Assembly (NCBI GenBank): GCA_965224215.1
Contig: CBDCYS010000039.1
Span: 310,001 to 374,000 of the forward strand
Length of the DNA stretch: 64,000 nucleotides
Direction: 5' to 3'
From: CBDCYS01 sp965224215
GTDB taxonomy: Bacteria > Acidobacteriota > Terriglobia > Bryobacterales > UBA6623
Part shown: positions 1 through 8,704 of the stretch, piece by piece
Numbering within the stretch: position 1 is the first letter of the stretch
How the letters are laid out: the number at the start of each line of letters is the position of its first letter
Position numbers and translations under genes: made by a program
The notes under the pieces: model-generated
Told to the model about the DNA's origin: nothing
What the model saw: only the letters and a program-made list of their open reading frames with translations
Databases searched by the model: none

Positions 1-2
1 GT

Positions 3-1301
3 TTCCGCCCGCGAGGCTACCGGCCGCTGCGTCTGCTGATCGGTGTTACCGGGCTACTGATTGCGTGGAGGATTGCCCCGGTCATTGCTGGAGTCGAAAC
101 AATTGGAGGAGGCAGCAGCGTGTCTCTTGGACTTGGGGATAGCCTCCCATTGTCCCTCGCGATTTCATTGGCAATCTCGGCGTACGCGGCTCTGACAGCA
201 TCGCGCTTGCTGGCCTCTGCTGCTAGTTCGATTCTTCAGTGGGGATGGCCGCGAGTGGAGCGGCTCGCGGTCGTCGCCAGCGACGTGCCCCCTGAATTTG
301 CGGAAAACTTCGGAAGCGACGGCGGCCAGTTGGCCGGCGTGATCGTGCCTCCAAATGGCCGCAGCTCGGTTGGCGTAGGCTCCGGTCAACGCGGCTCGGC
401 TCCGATCAGCCCCGGTGGAAGCAGCTCAGGTTTCGCCTCCGGGAGGACGGTGCTCGGAGACACCGATCAGCTTGCCGCGATAGTCAATCGCTGCCGGATT
501 GACCGGCTCATATTCTTGGATGAAGGACTTGAAAGGAGCGTAGTCCATGATGGCCTGGAGGTGGCACGGCGGATGGGTATTCGAGCAGCCTTCTCGCTGG
601 CTCCTCTTGCCGATACAAGTCAGATGCAGTTAAGCGAGTATTGTGGGCGTCCGGTTCTCGAAATACGTCCGAGCGCCTTTGCCCAGCCTCGGGACGTAGT
701 CAAGCGAGTTTTCGACATAGTGGCGGGAAGCGCGCTGTTGCTGCTGTCGAGTCCCCTGCTGATTCTGCTGGCCGTGATGGTCAAGCTGAGCGGTCCTGGC
801 CCGGTGCTGCACAACGGACTTCGGGTCGGCAAAGGCGGGCGCTACTTCACTCTTTATAAGTTTCGTTCCATGTATGACGAATCTGGTGGGCGATCCACCG
901 TTGAATCGCGAAACGAAAAAAAAGGGCACCTCTTCAAGATTCGAAATGATCCTCGCATAACGCCTGTGGGAGCCTTTCTGAGGCGCTATAGCTTGGACGA
1001 GTTACCGCAACTGTTCAACGTATTGGCAGGGCACATGAGCCTGGTCGGACCCCGCCCCTTGCCGGCGGAGGATCTTGAGCCTGACGGCCAGAGCCGGGAG
1101 TTCAGAACCTGGGCACGAGAAAGATCGGACGTTCTGCCGGGCATTACGGGGCTATGGCAAGTGAGCGACCGCAGCAGCTTGCCGTTCGAGGATATGGTTG
1201 AACTCGATTTGGACTACATCCGGCGTTGGTCTTTTGCGCTCGATCTGAGGGTACTGCTGGAGACGCCGCGCGCTGTTCTCTCCGGCCGAGGCGCCTACTG
1301 A
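3..1301 (+). CDS. Exopolysaccharide initiating sugar transferase (5' end outside window)
   Basis: Membrane sugar-phosphate transferase of the bacterial sugar transferase family. By family knowledge it loads the first sugar onto undecaprenyl phosphate to start a polysaccharide repeat unit. The frame is open to the left window edge, so the gene is cut. The first start codon inside is a GTG at 120, but the codons before it encode hydrophobic sequence (RLLIGVTGLLIAW), so the real start lies upstream. Seen: N-terminal membrane segments, a variable middle region, a membrane helix (GSALLLLSSPLLILLAV), then the catalytic block with KFRSM, LDELPQL, SLVGPRP and GITGLWQV, ending in the usual DLDYI and LLETPRAVL. 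It heads the exopolysaccharide cluster that runs to about 14300 on the same strand. Family is clear; the sugar donor cannot be read from sequence. Confidence 0.9.
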   Translation, partial: FRPRGYRPLRLLIGVTGLLIAWRIAPVIAGVETIGGGSSVSLGLGDSLPLSLAISLAISAYAALTASRLLASAASSILQWGWPRVERLAVVASDVPPEFAENFGSDGGQLAGVIVPPNGRSSVGVGSGQRGSAPISPGGSSSGFASGRTVLGDTDQLAAIVNRCRIDRLIFLDEGLERSVVHDGLEVARRMGIRAAFSLAPLADTSQMQLSEYCGRPVLEIRPSAFAQPRDVVKRVFDIVAGSALLLLSSPLLILLAVMVKLSGPGPVLHNGLRVGKGGRYFTLYKFRSMYDESGGRSTVESRNEKKGHLFKIRNDPRITPVGAFLRRYSLDELPQLFNVLAGHMSLVGPRPLPAEDLEPDGQSREFRTWARERSDVLPGITGLWQVSDRSSLPFEDMVELDLDYIRRWSFALDLRVLLETPRAVLSGRGAY

Positions 1302-1331
1302 ACGTGAACAAAGCCGCGCGGTGCTCTAACG

Positions 1332-1374
1332 TGGCGCACGCTTTCAGCGTGCCGTGTCGCCATCCTGGCGGCAT
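1332..1374. repeat. Two-stem palindromic repeat (family also at 7028)
   Basis: Intergenic block with two short hairpins: GCACGCT-TTC-AGCGTGC at 1336-1352 and CGCCA-TCC-TGGCG at 1358-1370, joined by GCCGTGTCG. The same arrangement, with different stem bases but the same opening GTGGCGCACGC and linker, lies at 7028-7070. No T-run follows, so it looks more like a REP-type repeat than a terminator. Confidence 0.6.
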
Positions 1375-1416
1375 GTCTTGGCACCACACCGGACTCCAGC
1401 CACGCGCACCTACCCA

Positions 1417-1746
1417 ATGAACAGTCAGACCAGCGACCTCGTTGCCCCGCTCTCCGCGGCCGCCGCCAATGTCCCGGACTTGAGAGCCCCTTCCAGCGCG
1501 CACTTTCTCGGGTCTCTGTTCGGACTGCTCGAAGAACACCAGGTCCGTTACTGCGTGCTCCACGGCTATGACCGGCTCCCCTACTGCGTAAGCGGCGATC
1601 TGGATATGGCCGTGCATCCAGATGACTCTGACCAGATCCCCGGCGTGTTGAGCGACTTAACAGGGGACGGCTACCAGGCACTACAGTATTTCGAATACGC
1701 CGTTGACGGCCACTACCTTGTCTTCGGCTGGTTCGAAGGGTCCTAG
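1417..1746 (+). CDS. Nucleotidyltransferase-like N-terminal part, cut by in-frame TAG
   Basis: Encodes the first 109 residues of what looks like one long protein continuing at 1747. ATG at 1417 (MNSQTSDL) is preferred. The segment FLGSLFGLLEEHQVRYCVLHGY followed by SGDLDMAV resembles the start of nucleotidyltransferase-fold proteins (G-x-L-D-x-x-V). A TAG at 1744-1746 ends the frame. The next codons in the same frame (CTC AGA ACA ATC GCT) lead directly into the 1762 frame and complete a sensible sequence (FEGS-stop-LRTIALDF). One base change, for example CAG to TAG, would explain it. It may be a real nonsense mutation or a sequencing error. The role in the polysaccharide cluster is unknown. 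Confidence 0.6.
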   Translation: MNSQTSDLVAPLSAAAANVPDLRAPSSAHFLGSLFGLLEEHQVRYCVLHGYDRLPYCVSGDLDMAVHPDDSDQIPGVLSDLTGDGYQALQYFEYAVDGHYLVFGWFEGS

Positions 1747-1761
1747 CTCAGAACAATCGCT

Positions 1762-4077
1762 TTGGACTTCATTACCGAGCACCGCCGTGGTGGACTCATT
1801 CTGTCATCAGGCGCGGAGCTAATAGCCGGGCGGCGGAAGCGCGACGCCTTTTGGGTTCCTGCCCCGAAGATTGAGTTCGGCTATTTGCTGACGAAGAGAT
1901 CGTTCAAAGGTCTGCTTTCGCGGAGGCACGCGGCCCGGCTGCGTGAACTTTCCAATGAACTGGGAAGGGAGCGCTCCGAAGAGGTCGCCCGAGGGTTGTT
2001 TGGAGAACGAACGGGGACAGAAGTGGTTAACGCCTGCGCCGAAGGGCGGCTTTCCTCCGTCCCCCCCCAGTTGGCCAAACTGCTTCCTACGATGAGGAGG
2101 CGCCTGCGGCTGACTACTCTGGCCAGAGACGGCTCGAACCCGATTCGATACGCCGCCGCCGACGCATTGCGTGTCATTCGGCGCTGGCGTTCGCCGACGG
2201 GACTTTCCGTGGCAATCCTTGGACCTGACGGGGCGGGGAAGAGCACGCTGGCCACGGCGCTGCCCGACTCGGTGCACGGCGCGTTCCGCCGCCACAGATC
2301 ATTCCACCTGCGGCCGATGTTGCTGGGCAAGAGTAAGTCGGCCGCTCCGGTGACCGATCCGCATGGCCAGGCACCGCGTTCAACCCTGGTTTCGTTACTG
2401 AAGTTAGTTGCCTACGTGATTGACTATGCCGCGGGCTACCGGGTGGTGATCCGCCCGCTCGTTGCCCGATCCGGATTTGTCATCTTCGATCGCTACTACC
2501 AAGACCTCCTAGTCGACCCTCGGCGATTTCGCTACAGCGGTTCGGCCTGGCTGGTACGCACCCTGGGTCAAGTTGTGCCTAACCCGGATCTCGTCCTGCT
2601 GCTGGACGCTGCGCCTGCCGTGACGCTTTCCCGCAAACGCGAAGTCGAACCCGCGGAAGCCGAACGTCAGCGCTGTTCGTATTTGAGCCTTGTCGAAGGA
2701 ATCCCCGCCGCACACATTCTTGACGCGGCACAAAGTACAGCACACGTCAGTGACCAGGCCACTCGAATCGTCGTTGGCCATCTCGCGGCGCGCTTTCGGA
2801 CGCAGCACGAGCAGTGGATCGCGAAACCGCGAAACGCATCAAAGCAGGCGGCGGTCCCCACCAATACGCCAGCGGTTTCGAGAAAAGAGTGCCTCGATCG
2901 CACAGTGGCTATCTTGACCGCGGGGCCGTCCGCCCCCCAGTTGCCCCAATCGACCGATGGTGCTGCAGTCGGCCGACGAAAGCTTCTATCGAGGACGTTC
3001 GCCGTCGTTCCATCGTCCAAGAATCCTCGATGCCTGCTAGCTCTCGATTCAGCCAAAACGGCTGAGACCAGCCTCGAGCTTTGCAGAGCCTATTCGCGGC
3101 GAGCCAGACTCCTGAAGAACTTGCTGCGGCTTCCGATCCGGGCTGGCGGTTCGAACCTACTGTTCGGCCGAATGGATGTTCTTAGTGAATCGCTAGCGGC
3201 GCTGGAAGAGCTTGCCGCTGAAACCCTCGGCGTCAAGAACCCGGCTTTCGCCGTGTCGATTCCGACGCCCGGGCGCAACTGCAAAGCCACCGTTCAGATC
3301 ATGTCCCGTGAGGGTGCGATTCTTGGCTTTCTAAAAGTTGCGTTGACGCAAGGGGCCGCCAGGCGCACGCGGCACGAGACACTCACACTTCGCAGGCTGG
3401 CGTGCTATCCCGGGTTTCGGTCCCACGTTCCGGAAGTCCTGTTTGCGGGAAATTTGAATGGCGCCTACGTCTTGATGCAGACTCCCCTCCCTGGCGGTCC
3501 CGCAGGCCACCGCCTCTTGCTTCCCCATCGTCGGTTCCTGAGAAAGCTGCACGCCGCCAGCCGCAACGTTCGCAATGGTGAGGACTTGGTTGCCGCGACC
3601 GGCGACCGCTGGCGGAAATTGGCGGGTGAACACGACAGCGATTGGCTTGAGGCCGGAGGGCTAGCGCTGGATCAGGCAGCGGAGCGCCTCGCCTCGACTT
3701 CCGTTCCGTGTGGAATATCGCACGGGGATTTCGCCCCCTGGAACCTGCGCGTTTATGGCGAACATCTGCGCGTGTTCGACTGGGAGAGCGCCAAGTGGGA
3801 CGCACCGATCCACTGGGACTGGTTTCATTTCGAAACCCAAGTGCAAGCGACTTTGGGGGTTCGATTTCGAACGCCACTACCCGGCAGCCTTCCTGAATCG
3901 CTGCGGCCGCTTTTCACTCTGTATGTTCTGAACTCGCTCTGCGATGGCTATGACGACGGCATGGAAGCGAAAGGACTGCGCTACCGCCAGCGGCTAATCC
4001 CGCGGCTTTGCGGCGGTCAGCTTCGAGCGTCGCTTCAAACATGGCCCGCACACAAGGGTGCGATCCCTCTTCAGTGA
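1762..4077 (+). CDS. Thymidylate kinase-like / aminoglycoside phosphotransferase-like fusion
   Basis: Large two-domain protein, in the same frame as the fragment ending at 1746. The called TTG at 1762 is probably not the original start. First part: residues 1-70 finish the nucleotidyltransferase-like region (VPAPKIEFGYLLTKR). Second: a P-loop kinase resembling thymidylate kinase, with Walker A GPDGAGKST near residue 155, FDRYYQDLLVDPRRFRY near 240 and VLLLDA near 275. Third: a C-terminal APH/choline-kinase-like domain with the catalytic loop ISHGDFAPWNL near residue 655 and the metal-binding FDWE following. Related fusions occur in surface polysaccharide clusters (family knowledge); the substrate is unknown. 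A proline/alanine-rich linker of about 130 residues separates the kinase from the APH part. Confidence 0.75.
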   Translation: MDFITEHRRGGLILSSGAELIAGRRKRDAFWVPAPKIEFGYLLTKRSFKGLLSRRHAARLRELSNELGRERSEEVARGLFGERTGTEVVNACAEGRLSSVPPQLAKLLPTMRRRLRLTTLARDGSNPIRYAAADALRVIRRWRSPTGLSVAILGPDGAGKSTLATALPDSVHGAFRRHRSFHLRPMLLGKSKSAAPVTDPHGQAPRSTLVSLLKLVAYVIDYAAGYRVVIRPLVARSGFVIFDRYYQDLLVDPRRFRYSGSAWLVRTLGQVVPNPDLVLLLDAAPAVTLSRKREVEPAEAERQRCSYLSLVEGIPAAHILDAAQSTAHVSDQATRIVVGHLAARFRTQHEQWIAKPRNASKQAAVPTNTPAVSRKECLDRTVAILTAGPSAPQLPQSTDGAAVGRRKLLSRTFAVVPSSKNPRCLLALDSAKTAETSLELCRAYSRRARLLKNLLRLPIRAGGSNLLFGRMDVLSESLAALEELAAETLGVKNPAFAVSIPTPGRNCKATVQIMSREGAILGFLKVALTQGAARRTRHETLTLRRLACYPGFRSHVPEVLFAGNLNGAYVLMQTPLPGGPAGHRLLLPHRRFLRKLHAASRNVRNGEDLVAATGDRWRKLAGEHDSDWLEAGGLALDQAAERLASTSVPCGISHGDFAPWNLRVYGEHLRVFDWESAKWDAPIHWDWFHFETQVQATLGVRFRTPLPGSLPESLRPLFTLYVLNSLCDGYDDGMEAKGLRYRQRLIPRLCGGQLRASLQTWPAHKGAIPLQ

Positions 4078-4226
4078 ACGCATTCCGATCGCGGTCACAG
4101 CGGACTGACGACCCTCGACCGCACCGTTGCGGGAGCGGCTCTGTTTCAGGCCGGCCACGATCCATGCGACTTTTCGGTGTACACGAGCCTATCTAGAGCG
4201 CTGCAGGAGAACTAGACAAGAAACTC

Positions 4227-5885
4227 ATGAACTCTCCACTCCCGCCAAGTTGGGCTATTACCAGCCGCGAAGCAGCTCTCGGCACCTACCCGCTAGCTGT
4301 TACGGCCGGGAACAGCCGTGCTAGCGACAGCCGCGACCTAGGAATCGCTGAGCTCTCAGACGACCAGGCCCGTCTGGCGCACCAAGCCGCCATTTCGCTC
4401 GGCGGAAGCCTCACTGGGCGCGGCCTCAATTTTCTGACCTACGCGGTGTTGGCGCGCCTGCTGGGTCCGGCGTCCCTCGGCCTGTATGCGATTGACATGG
4501 CACTGCTTCAGATGTTCGAAGGGGTTGCCCGCCTTGGAATGTCGAGCGGCGTTGTCCGCCTGGGGACGAAATATCGCCGCGATGCTCCGATCGCTCTGAG
4601 GCAGGTCCTCACGGCGGCGATGACACTGACCGGGGGCTGCGGCTTCTTAGTGGCCGGTTGTCTCTGGATGCTCGCCCCGTGGATTGCGTCGGAAGTCTTC
4701 GAAAACGTGTCTTTGGAGGTGGTCATCCGATGGTTTGCCGCTGCCGTGCCGCTACTCGCCTTACTCCGCGTTGTCGCGGCGGCGACCCGCGTCACCCTGC
4801 GCACGCAGTATTCGGTTTGGGCGGGCGAAATTACCCCCGGGGCAGCGAACCTCTTGTTGCTCGTCGCTTTCTGGCTAGCAGGCGAGCAGCTCCTCGGCGC
4901 GATTGCGGCACGAGTTCTGTCGGTTGGCGTGGCGTTGGCGATTGCCTTCCGATTGCTGCGACGGCTCTTTCCCGGCTGTGTTTCCGGTCATCAATACGAC
5001 CGGCGAACGGCCTGGCAACTGCTTTCGTTTTCGATTCCCACCGCGCTGGCATCGATCCTAAGCGCGCTCCTCTTTTCGATGGACCGCTTGCTGATCGGAG
5101 TCTTCTACACTCCGGCGGACGTCGGCGTCTACCAGGTTGCGGCGCAGACGTCACTTGTTCTGGGATCCCTGCTGGCGGCCGTCAACGCGATCTTTGTTCC
5201 GATGGCCGCCGACCTGCACCACCTCGGGGAGCGTCAACGACTGGAAAGCCTCTTCCGATTAACCACGCGATGGGGCTTGAACGCCGTCACGCCGCTGCTC
5301 CTGGTCGTAGTCGTTTTCTCGCCTGATGTTCTGAACGTCCTCTATGGAGCTGACTACCGCAATGCCGCCGCCTCGCTGGTGATCTTGAGCTGCGGCCAAT
5401 TCGTCAATATCGCAACTGGAGCCGTCGGCTCGGTCCTCACAATGTCGGGATACCCGAAACGATGGCTGGCCATCACAATTTCCGCCGTGGCCGCCAACCT
5501 AGGGCTGAATCTGATCTTGATCCCGCGTGCGGGAATTGCCGGGGCAGCCACGGCGACCGCACTGGCGACGCTGCTGACGTTTTCCGCAGCCCTATGGCAA
5601 GTCCGAGCGAAAGTCGGCATCTGGCCCTACGACCGCCGCTACGGCAAGAGCGCGGCGGCAGCGCTGGTCAGCGCCGCGATTCTCGCTCTCGTTCCGCTCA
5701 GCGGTTTGACAGGTTTCTCGCTGCTGGCAGCAGCGACGCTCGCCTCCTACGCCGCCTTCGCGCTAGCGCTGGCTGCTTTCGGGCTTTATCCGGAGGAACG
5801 GCGCCTGCTCGCCTGGATCACCAGCTTGGTTTCGCCCGGACGGAGAAACTTCAATGACGCTCACCCCGATCTGGGACCAGCTTGA
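4227..5885 (+). CDS. Polysaccharide flippase (Wzx/MOP superfamily)
   Basis: Integral membrane protein of 552 residues that would flip lipid-linked oligosaccharide repeat units across the inner membrane. After about 55 polar residues come 12 or more hydrophobic segments in the MOP/polysaccharide synthase pattern, with typical motifs such as LGPASLGLYA, GMSSGVVRLG, FYTPADVGVYQVA and VLYGADYRNAA. ATG at 4227 is preceded by AGGAGA about 17 bases upstream. The unusually long soluble N-terminus suggests an internal start is possible, but the helix count is complete either way. It lies between the kinase-like gene and the sulfotransferase on the same strand. Wzx, rather than a MATE drug exporter, is inferred from length and context. 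Confidence 0.85.
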   Translation: MNSPLPPSWAITSREAALGTYPLAVTAGNSRASDSRDLGIAELSDDQARLAHQAAISLGGSLTGRGLNFLTYAVLARLLGPASLGLYAIDMALLQMFEGVARLGMSSGVVRLGTKYRRDAPIALRQVLTAAMTLTGGCGFLVAGCLWMLAPWIASEVFENVSLEVVIRWFAAAVPLLALLRVVAAATRVTLRTQYSVWAGEITPGAANLLLLVAFWLAGEQLLGAIAARVLSVGVALAIAFRLLRRLFPGCVSGHQYDRRTAWQLLSFSIPTALASILSALLFSMDRLLIGVFYTPADVGVYQVAAQTSLVLGSLLAAVNAIFVPMAADLHHLGERQRLESLFRLTTRWGLNAVTPLLLVVVVFSPDVLNVLYGADYRNAAASLVILSCGQFVNIATGAVGSVLTMSGYPKRWLAITISAVAANLGLNLILIPRAGIAGAATATALATLLTFSAALWQVRAKVGIWPYDRRYGKSAAAALVSAAILALVPLSGLTGFSLLAAATLASYAAFALALAAFGLYPEERRLLAWITSLVSPGRRNFNDAHPDLGPA

Positions 5886-6069
5886 CCGTGCTTGCGAGCT
5901 GCTGCCAGGGGAGTTGCTCCTTTGGAGCCGGCGGTATCTAAAGAACATCAGCAGCGCTACGAAAGTGACTTGGGGCTAATACTTCTCAGGTGCAAGCCTT
6001 GCAAGGTTCATATCAGCACGGTCGGTTGAGGAACATTCTTGCTCGGAGCTTCCGCGCAAGAAAAAGCAC

Positions 6070-6987
6070 ATGACCACTCGACTGAAAGTCCTTTACATCG
6101 CCGGTTGCGGACGCAGCGGCAGTACCATTCTCCAGAATATGCTTGGCGAGATGGAAGGCTTTCAGCCATTGGGCGAACTCTATTCCATTGGCCGCCGCTA
6201 CCTGGAGAAGCATCGCTGCGGTTGTGGTGAGCCCCTAGACGCTTGTGGCCACTGGAAGGCGATTCTCGATCGTGCATTCGGAGGTTTTGATCGGACGGCA
6301 GCTCGCCGGCTTCACCACCGCTTGCACTCGGTCCGAACTCGCCATCTCCCGCTGTTGCTCACTTCTCCCGGCCGCAAACGAGTGCTGGAGCGAACCGTCG
6401 AGTCGCGGTCGGCCATCGCGAACCTCTACGACGCGGCACAGCGGCAGACGGGGTGCGCGGTCCTGATCGATTCTTCAAAAGATCCGCTATTCGGCTTCTC
6501 GCTGACCGCGCTCGAGCCGGTCGAGGTGTATTTCGTCCACCTGGTGCAGGACCCCCGTGGCGTCGCCTTTTCAGGTCAACGATCGAGACGCCTGCACGGG
6601 CGGCGCGACCGCGTTTGGCAGTCTCGTTCTCATCCCGCAAAGACTTCCATCATGTGGAACTTTTGGAACTTCGCTGCCCGCAGTCTGCTGGGCCGAGATC
6701 CAACGCGCTACACCCGCCTTCGATATGAGGATCTTGTCGAGAGTCCCGGGGAATCTTTGCAACTGATTCTTTCGCTCGTTGGGGAGCCGCGGGATTCTCT
6801 GCCCTTTGTTTCCGGCCAGATGGTGCGGCTTGGCCCCAGTCATACCATCGGAGGCAATCCAGCTCGCTATCGCACCGGCATGGTCAAGCTGCGGCCCGAC
6901 AACGAGTGGCAAGACGCGATGACGCTGGCCCACAGGAGCCTGGTCAAGGCACTGACCTGGCCTCTGCTTGGCCGCTATGGGTATTGA
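6070..6987 (+). CDS. Sulfotransferase family protein
   Basis: Cytoplasmic PAPS-dependent sulfotransferase of 305 residues, probably adding sulfate to a sugar of the polysaccharide made by this cluster. The 5'-phosphosulfate-binding loop is seen at residues 10-20 (IAGCGRSGSTILQNML). The 3'-phosphate-binding region is seen near residue 155 (HLVQDPRGVAFS), followed by RYEDLVESPGESL typical of the family. ATG at 6070 follows a 184-base gap with no recognisable site. It stands between flippase and glycosyltransferases, which favours a carbohydrate substrate, though a lipid or protein acceptor cannot be excluded. Confidence 0.85.
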   Translation: MTTRLKVLYIAGCGRSGSTILQNMLGEMEGFQPLGELYSIGRRYLEKHRCGCGEPLDACGHWKAILDRAFGGFDRTAARRLHHRLHSVRTRHLPLLLTSPGRKRVLERTVESRSAIANLYDAAQRQTGCAVLIDSSKDPLFGFSLTALEPVEVYFVHLVQDPRGVAFSGQRSRRLHGRRDRVWQSRSHPAKTSIMWNFWNFAARSLLGRDPTRYTRLRYEDLVESPGESLQLILSLVGEPRDSLPFVSGQMVRLGPSHTIGGNPARYRTGMVKLRPDNEWQDAMTLAHRSLVKALTWPLLGRYGY

Positions 6988-7330
6988 AGCAGCCAACTAC
7001 TTTCTCACCGAACGGCACGAGGCGAGGTGGCGCACGCCTCCAGGCGGGCCGTGTCGGCCTCCGGGCCGACTTCGCTTCGCCGACGACGTTGCGTAGTCTC
7101 GCACCGTCCCGTCCTAGGACGCCCTTCGCCCGCGATGGGTACATCGGCGAGAGAACCCCAAGCGCCGGCTCGACAGCAACGAAACGTATGCGGTCAATGA
7201 AATCACTCCAACTGAAAACGTCCCTCTCCCGTAGGAAAAATGGGAGCGGCCCGGAACCTGCCATAGAGCCCAGCCGAATGGCGATGCGCGGAAAGTTCCG
7301 AAAGCAGCCTCCGATCTCCGCATTGCCTGG
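6988..7330. other. Gap with palindromic repeat and disrupted coding remnant
   Basis: Between sulfotransferase and glycosyltransferase. It holds the two-stem repeat at 7028-7070. From about 7235 it holds sequence that reads in frame into the next gene (LRIAWVTPS just before the GTG at 7331) but lacks an ATG, GTG or TTG in that frame. No other gene was seen. Confidence 0.5.
7028..7070. repeat. Two-stem palindromic repeat (second copy)
   Basis: Shares the start GTGGCGCACGC and the linker GCCGTGTCG with the copy at 1332. Its second hairpin is GTCGGCC-TCCG-GGCCGAC (7053-7070), a stem with different bases at the same place. Another short inverted sequence follows to about 7090. Confidence 0.6.
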
Positions 7331-8704
7331 GTGACGCCTTCGCTCGAGCGCGGCTACTTCATGCAGCCTCTATTCCGAGAGTTTGCGAAGCGCTTTCCAG
7401 GTACGGTTATCTTCACCGGTTGCTGGCCCGGCTTCGTCTCTGGGTGCCGAGACTCATTCCGAGTCCGCGAGTTGATCGGTGTTGGCTTTCGTCCTAGGCC
7501 AAAAACATCTCCCGGAAATCCTCGGGGCTTTATCACGGCTTCTCCTCTCATCTTCTTTGCGCTGTGGAGATTCCGCCCGGACCTGGTCTTCGTACGCGGG
7601 TTTGATCTGTGTACGATCTACGCCATTTTGCTCAAGGTTCTGACCCGCTGTTCGCTGGTCCTGCTTTGGGGCGGAGTCGGGCCCCATGTGACTTATCTCG
7701 ACAGCCCCGTGCGCCTGGCATTGCGGCGCCTGACGGCACGCTGGTTCGACCATTCCATGAGTCATACAAAAGACGGAGTTGACTACCTTCGGGAGGTTGT
7801 CGAGATTTCCCCCGGCAAACTCTCCCAGTACCCTTACCAGCCCGCCGACCGTGGGACCCTGAGCGGTCGCGAAAAAAAGGACACCGTCCCAGCGCCGACC
7901 TCAACTGAGGCTGATTTCAAAAGCTTCGCCCAGGTGCAAAGCGGACTGGAAGGTGTGAAAAAATGCTGGGGACAGCCAGCCGCGCCAATCGCATCGCTGA
8001 TAAACAGGGACTTAGGAATGGCCGCTTGTGGCAGTCCCCGATTTTTTCACACCTTCCAGTCCCCGATTTTTTCACAGCCCCTCAGCCCCGCCGCCCCTAT
8101 CAAAGGAGAATTCGACTCGCTGTCACGGCCCGTGTTCCTCTTCGTCGGCAGGCTGATTCGCGAAAAAGGTCTCTACACCCTGATGGAGGCCTGCTCACTG
8201 CTGGCGAAAAAGAACGCTGGTAGTTTTTCGGTCGCGATTGTGGGGCGCGGCCCGGAAAAAGAACGTCTTCAAGCGGTGGCGCGAAACCTCGGAGTCGATG
8301 ACCGGATCAGTTGGGTCGGCGCCGTCGACTACTCTCAGCTCGGTGCCTGCTACCAAGCCAGCGACGTCTTTGTGTTTCCCAGCTTGGAGGACATCATCGG
8401 AATGGTGGTTCCCGAGGCGATGGTCTTTGGCAAGCCCGTCCTTTACTCGGACCAAGCCGGAGCCAAGGACATGGTCTACTACGGCAGGAACGGATTCGTC
8501 TTCGATCCGAACGACTCTCAGCAACTCGCTCACCACATGGCGCGGTTTGTCAATGAGCCGGATCTCATTCGCCGGTTCGGCGCGGAATCGAAGAAAATTA
8601 TTTCCCCTTTCACGCCGCAAGCGTCGGCACGACGTCTCGGGTCCCTCGTCCATCAGGTGCTGGGTTTGGCCACGGACGGGACCTTTCGCGGAGCGGCGGC
8701 GTGA
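7331..8704 (+). CDS. GT4 glycosyltransferase with repeat-encoded insert
   Basis: GT-B fold glycosyltransferase. N-terminal acceptor half: residues 1-170 (LERGYFMQPLFREFAKRFP, FVRGFD). C-terminal donor-binding half: from about residue 262 (FLFVGRLIREKGLYTL, IVGRGPEKERL, FPSLEDIIGMVVPEAM with the nucleotide-sugar EX7E-type region). Residues about 205-251 come from a palindromic repeat element (7945-8081) sitting in the linker between halves, so the protein is longer than usual. The start is uncertain. GTG at 7331 is used, but in-frame codons back to 7235 encode LRIAWVTPS, which fits a glycosyltransferase N-terminus. A lost base near 7284-7310 may have separated the original ATG. The stop overlaps the next GTG by four bases. 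Confidence 0.8.
   Translation: MTPSLERGYFMQPLFREFAKRFPGTVIFTGCWPGFVSGCRDSFRVRELIGVGFRPRPKTSPGNPRGFITASPLIFFALWRFRPDLVFVRGFDLCTIYAILLKVLTRCSLVLLWGGVGPHVTYLDSPVRLALRRLTARWFDHSMSHTKDGVDYLREVVEISPGKLSQYPYQPADRGTLSGREKKDTVPAPTSTEADFKSFAQVQSGLEGVKKCWGQPAAPIASLINRDLGMAACGSPRFFHTFQSPIFSQPLSPAAPIKGEFDSLSRPVFLFVGRLIREKGLYTLMEACSLLAKKNAGSFSVAIVGRGPEKERLQAVARNLGVDDRISWVGAVDYSQLGACYQASDVFVFPSLEDIIGMVVPEAMVFGKPVLYSDQAGAKDMVYYGRNGFVFDPNDSQQLAHHMARFVNEPDLIRRFGAESKKIISPFTPQASARRLGSLVHQVLGLATDGTFRGAAA
7945..8081. repeat. Palindromic repeat element inside a coding sequence
   Basis: Left arm 7945-7964 is the exact reverse complement of 8041-8060 (20 bases). Beyond the arms the match continues as GGGGAC (7968-7973) against GTCCCC (8034-8039). 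A second partial right arm (GTCCCCG, T-run, CACAGCCCC) follows at 8059-8081. A homologous stand-alone element lies at 55322-55431. Here it is read through in frame by the glycosyltransferase. Confidence 0.8.
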
